Below, piece after piece: positions 53,760-64,000 of a stretch of 64,000 bases of DNA. Origin of the DNA: Anaeramoeba flamelloides (lineage: Eukaryota; Metamonada; Anaeramoebidae); the NCBI GenBank assembly GCA_027625915.1, contig JANTQA010000032.1, positions 13,966,001 to 14,030,000 of the forward strand. The letters run 5' to 3'. Both the position numbers and the translations under genes were made by a program. Positions within the stretch are counted from its first letter, which is position 1. The number at the start of each line of letters is the position of its first letter. The notes beneath the pieces are model-generated. The model was not told the origin of the DNA and ran no database searches. It worked only from the letters and a program-made list of their open reading frames with translations.

Positions 53760-54760
53760 TTGTTTTGAAATGTTTCTGACTTCACTAGTATGAAAAAATA
53801 AAATTGAAAAAAAAAAGTTAGAAAAAACTACTCCATTCCTTTATTTCATCTTGAATAATAAAGTTTATTCAAAATATAATCAAAATTCCAGGACTTTAAA
53901 TTCATGAGACTGTTGTATTTATTGTTGTTAATAGAATTACGATTTTGAAAAGTCTCTAGTCTAGAAAAAAGGGCATTTTTCGGGTAAAAAACTACAAATA
54001 AACGGAAGAATGAATTATAGATTAATTCAACTTGGGGATATTTACTTTGATAGGTAATAACGAATAGTTATGAAAACATTTTACTCATCTAATAAAACTG
54101 AAACAGAGAAAAAAAAATTACTGATGATAATTATTGAGAGTGTCCTAGGTTTTTTTTACTTTTTGGAAATAAACCGAAAATTTCTTAAAATTTTGAGTTT
54201 ATTTCAAAAATTAAAAAAAACCGAACGGAAAATCAAAAAAAAAAGATTTTTTTAAATTTATATTAATAAATAATTTCATAATAGTCCAAATAATTGGTTA
54301 TCAGTTTGAAAGATTTTTATTAAATTTAAAATACTTTTAAAATATATGATTATAACCTCTTAACTGTGTAAATAAAAATATTCAAATTATTTACTACTGG
54401 TATTTGAATTCTAAATGAGAAAGAATTTTCACTTCCTTTTCGATATTTTTTTTTTATAAATATAGTTCTTAAAGAAAGAGGTTCTTGATCTATGTTCACT
54501 TAAAAAAGAGAAATTAAAAATGAAGTGAAAAAAAATCCCATTTATTATTCAAATACCAGTATTAAATTTGAAAAAAATCTTACTGGAAAATTGAATTTTC
54601 CAACTTAAATTGTTAAATATCTTTAAAAGTATTTTTTGATCCAAGATCCTTTATTAACTAATAGTGTTTATTATAAGTGAAGTTATCAAAAAGTGTAAAA
54701 TTAGCAAATGTTTGATTTTTTTTTGAAAAAATTTTTTCATGATCGTGTTACGAACTTTTT
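53760..54760 (+). repeat. R1 dispersed repeat, copy 3, split by M3
   Basis: Matches the 3' two-thirds of the 44.3-kb copy: GACTGTTGTATTTATTGTTG, GTCTCTAGTCTAGAAAA, TTCAACTTGGGGATATTTAC, GGTAATAACGAATAG, GAGAGTGTCCTAGG and TGATTATAACCTCTTAACTG. The M3 element at 54397-54559 interrupts it. Confidence 0.85.
54397..54559. mobile_element. M3 MITE copy 5, inserted in R1
   Basis: 163 bases, ends CTGGTATTTGAATTCTAAAT and complement TTATTCAAATACCAG, flanked by TA at 54395-54396 and 54560-54561. Inner motifs TTTTCACTTCCTTTT and AAAATGAAGTGAAAA also pair. The empty site is visible in two other R1 copies: TTTTTACGATTAAATTTGG near 45505 and TTTTTTACTATTAAATTTG near 62177. Confidence 0.95.
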
Positions 54761-55114
54761 GGCTGATGATAATTTTTGTAAATTTTTTTAGATTCTCGAT
54801 ATTTGTTGATTTTTCCAGGGTTGTAGTTTGACTATAAAATACATGACCTAGGTTCAGTTGTCGCCAAGTATATTAATTTTTTGAGAAAATTAATGAAAAA
54901 TTCAAAATAATCTACATTTGCTTTGCAAATATCAACCATTTTAAACCCAGATTAAAAATAAGTCCTGATAAATGAAATGCCTCGCTTTGCTCAAACAATA
55001 TTTATCATTTTCAAGCAAATTGTGAAAAAAAAATTGTCTCCAAATGTCGAGAATCTACAAATATCTACATTTTACCAATTTTCCCAACTTTTTGAAAATT
55101 TTAAATTCGTTTTA
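54761..55114. other. AT-rich spacer
   Basis: An open frame from 54977 runs into the adjacent foldback element and is therefore not treated as a gene. Nothing else was seen. Confidence 0.5.
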
Positions 55115-55572
55115 CTGTTGAGAGAAAAATGTTGGACACAGAAAAATGGTTGGACACCATTTTTAATTGGGAACATTAGTAAAATTGAAAATCAAATCCT
55201 ATTGATAACTAGGTAAAATTGATATAAATCTGGGTTTAAAGGTGTTAAAAGTTCATTAATCTGTGGTATGTGTAGAATATTCATTTGAATGGTTGATAAC
55301 TAAAGTAGATCATGCTATTTTAACAAAAAACCAAGTTTTAGTAAAGTTTACTATTAATTCTGAAAATGGTAATTTTTAAACTTGATTTAGATTATAAGAG
55401 ATAAGGTTTTGAAAAGGTATAATAACATTAATTCTTATTCTAATAAGTAGATTATTGTTATTTTCTTTAGTTATTACACAAACGATTGAAATTAAAAATC
55501 ATTTTTAGTAATGTTCCCAATTAAAAATGCTTTCAAACCATTTTTCTGTGTCCAACATTTTTCTCTCAACAG
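55115..55572. mobile_element. Large foldback element, copy 2
   Basis: The left arm begins CTGTTGAGAGAAAAATGTTG and continues GGACACAGAAAAATGG and TTTTTAATTGGGAACATTA. The right arm is its complement (TAATGTTCCCAATTAAAAA ... CTGTGTCCAACATTTTTC). About 458 bases with arms of roughly 80. TA precedes the left end; the right flank reads TTA, so the target duplication is uncertain. Confidence 0.8.
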
Positions 55573-55689
55573 TTAATAGTTTAAATAACTTATCGTTTTA
55601 TTTCCTTTTTGGGTGTGTCTTAGTCCCCATCAATTTGGTTGAGTTTTTGGGGGCCATTTTTTTTTCTTGATTCATAGAAATCTAGAACT

Positions 55690-56110
55690 TCTACAGTGAT
55701 CAAAATAATGCATGCACAACCGCTTATATACGTGTTTCAAAATATAATCCGTGCTTTTTTTTTTCTTCTTGTTCCAAGGTAACATCCAATTTATTACCTA
55801 ATAGTATACCTAAGTTGAAATCAATTTTGAAAGTAATCCCCTTGATATTTTCAGTATAATTTGAATTATGAATGAAATTTGTTGAAACTTTTTCTATAAT
55901 ATTCTCCATATTTTATAGGAATTTTTTTTTTTTTTTTGATGATTAAAATTTTGATATAAAAATCAACTCTTTTTTTGAGATAAAGTTTTCTAATTTGATC
56001 CTTTATTTTTAGAATTTCTTTTGTAATAATTGAACCTTAAGAAACCAATACCATATTTAATTGGCTTTTATTGTTGGTTTTCTTTGATCGGTTGATGTAT
56101 AGATCTTTTC
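55690..56110 (-). repeat. R3 dispersed repeat, copy 3, with a short intact frame
   Basis: The reverse complement matches R3 copies 1 and 2. On the minus strand it has an uninterrupted 61-residue frame (55724-55909) containing IDFNLGILLGNKLDVTLEQE, whose counterpart in copy 1 reads DLNLGIPLCNKLDFPLEKEE. The shared frame suggests a decayed coding sequence of unknown origin. Confidence 0.72.
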
Positions 56111-58407
56111 GAACAAAAAATCACGCTTATTATTTTGGAAGACGGATTTATATTTTCTGCATACTTTATTTCAACAACAGTAGTTTGCAGTAGAATTTTA
56201 TTTTTTCTTCAAAAAAGGTTGGGTTTTGAAATACTCAGCACCTCCCCATTTCAGAATTTGATCATGAAAATTATCCCAATTCCAAAAATTTTAGATCTAA
56301 TAGTTCTTCGTAACCTCAAGTCAAAAAGAGAACAATTCCACAACGTTTTAATCCACACAACATTCACTTAATGTCTTCTTTATTTTCATTCATAATTGTT
56401 TTGAATAAAACTTGTAAGAAAGACAATAAAAAAACTAATAAAATTTACAAATCTTTGACTTTTTCAAGTATTTTGAAAATTTTTCGCTTATTCAAAGCCC
56501 TTAGCTTTTGGCAGTTTTGAAAAGATACGTAAATTGTCGGAAAATTCTCACAAAAATATTGGATTTTTAGTTACGAATTGCTGGCTTCACTGGATATTTT
56601 TTTCTTCTTTTTGATTTGTACACAAATAAACAAAATCGCTTATCATACTAATAAAAAAAAGGGGGGGGGGATTTTGACAACAATTTCTAAATGAGGATTT
56701 CAGAAATAAAAAAATTAGTTGTTCGGGAAAAAAATGAAATAGAGAAAAAAAGTTAAACATTGTTTTTAATTGGGATCCTTAATAAAACTGACGAGAAAAG
56801 TAAAAAACAATTAATAGAAGAATACGGTTAGTTTCAAATAATATTCAAATATATTATTTTCAATGAGTCAACATCCACAATTTAAATCTATTTGAAGATC
56901 AAAAACCATTTCGTGAGGTTTTGGATACCTCAAAAATAGTCAATTTTTTCAACAAATTGAGAATTGATCAATCAAAGAATAACCCCCACGATAAGATAGT
57001 ATTAAAAAAACTGTTATTGTGTTAAGTACTCCATTTTGTCTTTATTTATTTATTTATTCTTTTATTAATTGATCTTACTTTGAATTTTCAGTCATGGTTT
57101 TCAATGAAAAACCGTGTTTAATTTAAAAACTATTTTGAACTTTTTTTCCAGAACGGTTAAAAAATTAAAAACAATTTTTGTGTTTTTTTGTGGAAAACAA
57201 AAAATTATGACAAAAAGTGAAATTTCAAAATTAAATTTAATTATTTGCTCTCAATTTTAATACATTCGAAAAAAAAAACGAATAGAAAATGTAACTGATC
57301 CTACACTACTGGTTAGTCCATTAATTCGAAAAGAAATAATCTCTAATATTTTCCAGTTCATATTTTCGTTTCTAGAATAAAAACATGACAAACGAGAGAC
57401 AATACTCATAATAGTTCCAAAATAAAAGCAGGTATTTTTTTAGATCTTTTTAGAATTCTATTACACAATTTTTTTTATCTGAGATGTAATAAAACAAATA
57501 GGATTTTTACCTTCTGTCAGTACACGGCGCACCGTGTTTGGTCATCTTCTTTCACCAAATACAAGTATAACATTTTTACAAAAAATTAAAGGGATAAAAA
57601 GTTTATTTAAAAAAGTAAAAAAGGTGATTGGATGAAACAAAAAGCAATGTTCTAATGGATACTAAATCTAAAGTTTCAACAATACTTTTTAAAGAAAAAC
57701 TTTTACTTTATTTGTTACCAAAAAAATTAAAGAATAGGAATTAAATGGTAAATTTTCTCAAGATCGAAAACAGATTCACTTTATTCTTAATTATTTTGAT
57801 TGTTTCATGAACTATTTTTTTTGATCTGCATGGTAATCTATTTTTTTGTAATTTCAAAAAGATCAAAACCTTATTTTTTACCAAATTCAAAAGCTTAAAA
57901 GTTACTTTCAAGAAATATACACAGTTTGCTTCTTCGAAAAAATAAAAATACTTTTCCAAAAAAAAATCTAGAAAGGTAAAAAATCACTTCCAAAAATACT
58001 ATTCAGTGATAAAACCCAATTTTAGAAATAACATTGATACACAGAATATATTTATGGAATTCATTTTCTCTCCAATAATCTGATCTATTTTAAGAATCAT
58101 TTCATCATAATTATTTGATTCTGTAAATATTCCAAAATTTTTATTCTTCTTGAAATAGATCCAACAGTGAATTCTTTGATGGGTTTAGAACAAGTGATGA
58201 AATTTCTTCACTTTTAACAAATCCACACAAAAATTTACTTATTATTTTATAATTTACACTTTTTAAAACATACTTTTAATTTTTTTTTTTTTTTGATTAA
58301 CTAGATAATTTCAACCTTTAATGAACTTTTTAAAAAAAAAACAATTAGGTACAAGAATGAAATCCGTTCTCTCAAAATTTAAGTTCCTTACATTTTTCTC
58401 AACAAAA
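56111..58407. other. AT-rich intergenic DNA
   Basis: It contains a foldback element (about 56717-57165) and a run of G near 56661-56670. A frame at 56135-56371 (78 residues) matches nothing I know. An alternative upstream start for the next gene is at 58321. No other gene was found. Confidence 0.55.
56717..57165. mobile_element. Large foldback element, copy 3
   Basis: Left arm GTTAAACATTGTTTTTAATTG with GGGATCCTTAATAAAACTGA; right arm TTTCAGTCATGGTTTTCAAT with AAAAACCGTGTTTAA. More diverged than copy 2. Boundaries are approximate. Confidence 0.6.
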
Positions 58408-59451
58408 ATGCCTGAATTCGAAATCGAATTTCAAGATGATGATATTTTTACACAATGTTTTGATGCCAACCAAAAAATAACCACCAAATTTTTGTATGAT
58501 TTCTTTTCTATTGCCTTTTAGTTTTGCTTTCTTCTTATTTGTGAAAAAAACCAAATTGAAAATACTCATCCATAAAAAAAAAAATTCAAAACAAAATTTT
58601 CAAAAAACAAAAAAATAACAAAAAAATAACAAAAAAATAACAAAAAAATAACAAAAAAATAACAAAAAAGAAACAAATACTCCACCACCAAATTGAACAA
58701 ATTGTTTGAAACCTATGAGATTCTACCACGCCTCAGGAATTTAAACGTCCAGCCGATGCTTGAAATTGACACTAAGGAATTGTACTCGCACCATTTATAT
58801 ATCTATGAGCGTGATCAATGCGAACCTGAAAAAGCAATTGTCAGGCTGATTATTGGCCCCCAACCCAAATTCTTTGGGAACGAAAAACACAAGACTGTCA
58901 GAGGGATGGAAAAGGGACGAAATTATTTTGAACGAAAGCTTCAAAGTGATCTCAAGGTCTTAGATCTGAAATGGATCTCGATGCAAAACACAAAAGCCAA
59001 ATTCACAAAAAAGAGACCAAGGTTTCCAGGGCAAAAATACCCAGGCTTTGGGATGATGTCGCAAGTGATCAAGGTACTTTTTGAATTGGTCGACAACGAT
59101 GGAATTGCCAACGAGCCCATGCATTTCCATAACGCGGTCTTCTCCAAGTCGTTCAAGTTTGTAAACCCATCTTTCCAGGGCTGGTTCGATTCTTTAAGAG
59201 AGGATTTGGGAGACGAAATCCAGAAACAAGGACTTGCAAAGGTTTCTTGGGCTATCTTCTACGGCGGCTTGAGGGACAAGGAAGGTAACAAGATCGAATG
59301 GGAAGGCGAGGATATGGTGCAGGGCAAAACAGAAAAAGTTTCCAAATATTTCCAATCTAAAGGGTACCTCAAATATTATAATGCTTCCAAATTTAGCCGA
59401 GGGTTTTATATTGATTGGGAGTCTGTCAAAGAAAAAATGTCAAAACACTAA
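58408..59451 (+). CDS. Conserved protein of unknown function, probably two exons
   Basis: The main open frame covers 58671-59451 and has no in-frame ATG before the conserved-looking N-terminus (LFETYEILPRLRNLNV). I propose a first exon, 58408-58493, starting at ATG in AACAAAAATG, with donor GTATGA and acceptor AAAAAG|AAAC. The join is in phase and gives 288 residues. The 3' splice site is A-rich, unlike the T-rich ones elsewhere, so the join is tentative. Features: charged N-terminus, RFPGQKYPGFGMMSQVIKVL (a Gly-rich turn before a helix), MHFHNAVF, FKFVNPSFQGWFDSL, VSWAIFYGG. The PGQKYPG...HFHNAV order reminds me of uncharacterised bacterial proteins, an unverified recollection. G+C is near 48% in a hand-counted line, far above its surroundings. 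No transmembrane segment. Function unknown. Confidence 0.75.
58600..58670. repeat. Tandem repeat, AACAAAAAAAT-type 11-bp unit
   Basis: Five to six copies of an 11-base AAC(A)7T unit lie directly before the main exon of the unknown gene. They either form the 3' end of its intron or its 5' leader. Confidence 0.92.
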
Positions 59452-60959
59452 TTCTCATTCCTGAAGTGATTTGATATTTTTTCACTTCAAAATAATGCAT
59501 AAATTTCTTTTGATCTTTGGTGAAAATCATCAAAATATACTAATTATTCATTTTTATATCACAACCATCATTGGGTGATCCTATAGAATTTGATATAAAC
59601 TTGGGTTTTATTTTGATATCGGCCTTATTAACAATTTCATAGACTAAAAAAAAAAAAAAGAATATGATGCATTCTTTTCTTCTCACACCGTATTGACATA
59701 TTCTATTTGACATTTATCAAATAGTTTATTGCTTTATGGAATCCCTTTTTGATTTTAAACCTCAAAAATGTGATTAATTTTGTTTTTTTTTTGAAATTGT
59801 CTTTAGATTAAATTTTAAAAAATCAAAATTAATCTTTGTTCATCTTATGTTAGTCTTGTTTAAAAGATTTTATTTTTATTGTCTTTTTTGATAAAAATAA
59901 TCTTGTATTGTAATATTTTTAAAATTATATTTCTTCTTATCTTTTTTTTTTATTTTATTTTTGTTTTTTCTTTATATTTATATAGACTATTAAGATTGTA
60001 TCTTATTTCATGAGTTAATAAAACACTTTTAATTATATTTTTTTTTTTTATTTTTTTTGCAATAATATTTTACATTCTCCCAAAGCTACCATATTTTTTT
60101 TTTTTTTTAATTAAGGACTATCTGTTGATTGTGCTCTCTGAATAAAGGTTACAAGATAAAAAAAACATTTAAGCGATTATTTGTTGAAGGAAAATCAAAA
60201 GACTACAATTTTGGGTTGTGCTTTGGATTTTAGCAAAATCCATTTTTTGAAAAACTTTTTCCAAATTTTCGAACATTTCAAGACAAATTTGAAATCGATT
60301 TTATTTACCCCTTGCTGAACCCCCAGAAGATTTTGAAGTATTTTTGTACCACTACCTTTAACTTGATAATAATCTAAATTTCATAATAAATGACCCACCT
60401 TACATTTGAATAACGAATTGCTTTTGTATCGTTTTGAAGTTTTTCCTCTCACAATGAAAAGTTTGCAAATGAATCATTTTTTCTCTTTTTTATTTTTTCA
60501 AAAGTGTTTTGTTAAAATGGAAAATGAAAATGAAAAATTGGAAAGAAGTAACAGATGAATTAATGAAAAATTTGGTTTCAAATATGAAAAAGAGATTAGA
60601 TTTAGTTATTCAAATGGAAGGAGAATCGATAAATGGGTTTTTTTTACCGCTTTAAATTGTCTATTTTTCATGTAATGCTTCATTCAAAATAAATGGCCCA
60701 ATTTTTTTTAACAGTTTGTTTTATTTTTCTTTCTTTTATTTTTAGACAAAAAATAAATATCTCTTGAGTATAGTATTGAATATTAAAATCGAAATTTTTA
60801 TATTATAATGGCTAACTTCAATTATTAAAAATATTTTTATTTAAAATTTGATTTTTAATGGGCCAATTATTATGAAAGATAGTTTACTTTAATAGAAAAC
60901 GGTGTGGGTAGACCCGAATAGACTTTTTGGGGTTCGAACCCTTTCAAGTTAATATTTTC
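59452..60959. other. Intergenic DNA
   Basis: 3' flank of the unknown gene, then AT-rich sequence. A lone M2-like end (TACATTCTCCCAAAGCTACC) is at about 60071-60092, and R6 copy 2 at 60675-60890. A T-arm-like GGGGTTCGAACCC at about 60939 lacks the rest of a tRNA. No gene was found. Confidence 0.55.
60675..60890 (+). repeat. R6 dispersed repeat, copy 2
   Basis: Partner of 27255-27480 in the same orientation (AGACAAAAAATAAATATCTC, TTGAGTATAGTA, TTTGATTTTTAATGGGCCAA). Confidence 0.8.
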
Positions 60960-62340
60960 AATTTTGTTAGTAAAAAGTTTTTGTCCATCACTATTATGAA
61001 AAAAATTAATTGAAAAATTGAAGTTAGATAAAAATATATTACTTTTATTAACCTTCCATCTTAATAATAACGTTTATTTATAATATAGCCAAAACCACAG
61101 AACTTCAAATTCATGAGGCTATAGTATTTATTCTTGTTAGTAGTACAACAATTTTTAAACGTCTTCAGTGAAGAAAAAAAGGTGTTTTTTTTTTTTTTTT
61201 TGGTAAAAACTTCTAAATAAAGGTGATAATTTATTTCTGTTTTATTCAACCTGTGTATATTTACTTGAATATACAATAATATATTATACTAGAAAAGACC
61301 GTAATCATCTAAGAAAACTAGAATAGAGAGAAAAATAGCCACATACGGTAAATATTCGATTTTAACCTTTCCACATTTCAAAAGAATAGAGATAAAATCG
61401 AAATATTTTGCCCGATTCTTCAAAATTTGTAAAACCTAACAAAAGTTGCCCACAGAGTGCCGCCAAGTACCATAGAGTGCCAGGTTTTTATCAAGGTTTT
61501 TTGTTTTATTTGTTAAATCTATTGATTTTCCTTATGTTTTTTTCACTTTTTGAAATAAACAGAAAATTTTAATAAATTTTCGGTTTATTTCAAAAAGCAA
61601 AAAAAAAAACCTATAACACTTCACAAATAAACAGAAAACTCAAAAAAGATTAACGGCGCTTTTCCAGAATCCAAAAGAATTGGGAAAAATCATAGGTTTT
61701 ACACAAGTCTTTTAAATTATGGAAAACCTAAAGGCAAAGTTTTTTTTTACTTTTTAGAATAACCAAAAATTTCTGTTTATTTGAAAAAATTAAAAAAATA
61801 AAAAAAATCTAACCAAGAAACTGTCCGTCAAGTGCCTAGCTTTTTTTTTAATTTAAGAAATTAAAAGAAAATTTCAAAAATCTTTTTTTTATTTCTTGAA
61901 TCAAAAAAAAGCAAACTATGGTTTTTCAGGATTCAAAAGAATTGAGTAAAATCTTTGATTTCACCCAATTCTTTTAAATTCAGGAGAACCTAACGGAAAA
62001 TCAAAAATCAAATATTTTTTCAATTTAAATGAATAAATAATTCTTCAACAACCCACATAATTGTTCTCCTATTTGTAAGATCTATGTTAAATTTAAAATA
62101 ATGTTAAAATTATATCCTTTGAAAAGATATTTAAAATAACCATTTTAAATGCGAAGAATAAGGTTTTCAATTTTTTTACTATTAAATTTGAAAAAAAAAT
62201 AATAGAACCAGGAAAATTGGATTTTTTAACTTAAATTGTAAAATATCTTGAAAAATAATAATTGATCAAATATCTTTTATTAAAAAATTGTGTTTATTCG
62301 AAGTGAAGTCACCAAAAAAGGTAATATTATAAAATGTTTA
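60960..62340 (+). repeat. R1 dispersed repeat, copy 4
   Basis: Matches the other copies at CACTATTATGAAAAAA, CTTCAAATTCATGAGGC, TATTTATTCTTGTTAGTA, TTCAACCTGTGTATATTTAC, TTTTTACTATTAAATTTG and GTGTTTATTCGAAGTGAAG. The middle is enlarged by several R5 foldback units (61455-61645, 61655-61735, 61918-61992). It carries an unoccupied M3 site. Confidence 0.82.
61918..61992. repeat. R5 hairpin repeat (best-formed copy)
   Basis: ATTCAAAAGAATTGAGTAAA pairs with CACCCAATTCTTTTAAATTC around ATCTTTGAT, with flanking GGTTTTTCAGG and AGGAGAACCTAAC also pairing partly. Similar hairpins are at 61655-61735 and 52183-52265. Confidence 0.85.
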
Positions 62341-64000
62341 ATTTTTTGTTTTGGAATTTTTATTTAATGAACATTATACCAATCCAAATAATAGAATAAC
62401 AAAAAATTGATTTTAAGCCTTTTAATTTATGGAATTTGATTTTTCAAATTTATGTGAAAAAAATATGAAATGTTTTTACTAATTTGTAACTATTTTGAAA
62501 CGATTAGAACAATTTCAAGACCATATTATATCATTTAAATACCAAACAACCGATCATCATAATAGTATATAATTATTGATTTTTTTTACAAAAGAAACAG
62601 AAAATTTTTAAATTGAAAATTACACTTCAAAAATTTAAAAAACAAACACCCCTTTACTTTTTTACTATTTTATTAAATTGAATTTTTTGATATTTAAAAT
62701 CTTAAGTTGTATTTACTCGAAATATTCAGTATACCAGCAACAAAAAAAGTATCATAGTTTGTGGAAAAATTACAAATTTATAAAAAAAACTAAAAATATT
62801 CAGAAATCCTTTTTGAAAGGGTGTAACAAGAAAGTTGTATCAAAAAAATATTTTGTAGATTATAATGAAAATAATAATATTTTTTTAAAATTTCGCCAAC
62901 AAGCATCTTCACAGACTTCGTTGAAATTGGGATAAAATAAAATTTACAAAGTTATCTTTTAACTTATGGAAGTATGTACATTATAACCCATTTTAAAAAA
63001 TTTTATTGCAATACCATTTCTGAAAAAATATTTTTTGAGTGACATAATATGTCCCTACGAACCAAAAAACACTAAAAATGGAAAACTGATCAAATACCTT
63101 CCATTAATACAAATAAAAAAACAAAATGAAAAAATAAAAATAAATAAAGTTTCAATTTAACTTTTTCTTGAAAACATTTTTTGTCAAAATCATTAAATTC
63201 ACACTTGAAATTATGTATATTTTTAGATACACAATCTTGTTTTAACTCATTTACTCAAACAAATTCTAAATTATGGGAATTTTCTTTTCACAAAAGGCAC
63301 TAATTTGGTACTCAAATGTTTTTTTTTAGTTTTAAATGGTAAAATTAAAAAAAAGTTAAACAAAAATGATAAACTCTCTGGAAAAGAATTCTAATTTAAT
63401 ATATTAACTTATTCTTGGATTTCAAACATTTCTCAACCCCAATTTTTCAAAAAAAACAATAAAAAAGTGCACAGTAATTTCAAAAAATAATTTTGATATT
63501 CAAAAGTTGAGAGTGTTTTTATTCTAAAAAAATTTATCCCAGTGTTTAATTGAATTAAGTATGAAGCTTAGATTTTAAAAAATATTAATCAGAAAAAAAT
63601 AGTGCTTAATTTTATTAAGGACATATATTAAAACTTTGAAACAAAAATATCAACAAACACTCTATTTAGTGAGAAAAATATAAATTGAATAAGAGTTAAA
63701 TATTTAATTTTTAACCTTTTTGGAAAAAAACTTAGATTAAATTTTTGAATTTATTAAAAGGAATCGTGGATCTAGAAATGTGTTTATACGAACAAGTGAA
63801 ATTAAACAAAGAGTAAACCAAAAAAATATACCCGAGAAGGTGTGTTTTAAAACCAATCTTTTCTTTTAAAAGTTCAAACACAAAAGATCACGTTTCTAAA
63901 TAAATGTGTTAAAATAAAGAGAAAATAAAAAATGACCAAAAAAAACCTTTTTTAGAAGATTTGTTTTCCCCATCTTGTTAATTTGTAGGAATCCAAACAA
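62341..64000. other. AT-rich DNA to the window end
   Basis: A frame at 62678-62935 (85 residues, TTG start) encodes KNIQKSFLKGCNKKVVSKKY and ends SSQTSLKLG. I recognise no family and it has no ATG at its start. It could be an exon fragment or chance. Nothing else was seen. Confidence 0.5.

Noticed and set aside
60895-60965. GGGGTTCGAACCC as a tRNA T arm
   Set aside because: No D arm, anticodon arm or acceptor partner lies at the required distance. Probably a fragment or chance.
62678-62935. 85-residue frame near the right end
   Set aside because: Starts at TTG, has no recognised domain, and no splice partners were identified.
1-64000. CRISPR arrays, LTR elements, LINE or virus-like genes
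   Set aside because: No regularly spaced repeats, long terminal direct repeats, or reverse transcriptase, integrase or capsid motifs were seen in any listed frame.

Overview
The window is nuclear DNA of a very AT-rich unicellular eukaryote. The evidence is GT-AG introns with T-rich interiors, a tRNA gene without an encoded CCA followed by a T-run, A-rich sequence just before start codons, the protein families present (RCC1-BTB, LRR, long Lys/Glu/Asn-rich linkers) and many small inverted-repeat DNA transposons with TA target sites. Lineage is inference only. RCC1 repeats followed by two BTB modules, together with this composition, remind me of Anaeramoeba (anaerobic amoebae, Metamonada), but nothing here proves it. 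A hand count of three sample lines gives about 22% G+C for intergenic DNA, about 30% for the 3' part of the RCC1-BTB gene and about 50% for its 5' part.

Only six protein genes and one tRNA gene are supported in 64 kb. In order they are: an LRMDA-like leucine-rich-repeat protein split by a 5.4-kb intron (7556-13800, +); a 1196-residue protein with a ubiquitin-like N-terminus and about six PH-like repeats separated by low-complexity linkers (20909-24499, -); an RCC1-BTB-BTB protein ending in a CaaX box (29085-30809, -); a 959-residue protein with a CH-like N-terminus, acidic/coiled-coil/GK linkers and two PH-like domains (38341-41220, +); tRNA-Thr(AGU) (45798-45869, +); a three-exon membrane-hairpin protein (46346-47569, +); and a conserved protein of unknown function with high G+C (58408-59451, +). 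Genes are far apart and show no operon-like organisation.

Nearly all remaining sequence is repeat-derived. I could resolve: family M1 (CAGTCAGTT ends, TA target, six copies); M2 (CAGTCTTTCC ends, TA target, two copies); M3 (CTGGTATTTGAAT ends, TA target, five copies); M4 (one long palindrome with a nested perfect hairpin); a TTAA-flanked GGGTC...GACCC element nested inside an M1 copy; a family of larger foldback elements; a dispersed ~1-1.4-kb repeat (R1) with at least four copies in the right-hand third; and several lower-copy repeats (R2, R3, R6, R7, R8). Several insertions can be compared with unoccupied or nearly unoccupied sites elsewhere in this same window, so the target duplications can be read directly.

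Functionally, the two longest proteins share an architecture: a folded N-terminal interaction module (ubiquitin-like or CH-like), long charged or SG-repeat linkers, and C-terminal PH-like beta repeats of about 85-100 residues. This shared, apparently unnamed repeat is the best candidate here for something undescribed. The RCC1-BTB protein (probable cullin-3 adaptor, prenylated) and the LRMDA-like protein fit membrane-trafficking or signalling roles, but no pathway can be assembled from this window alone.
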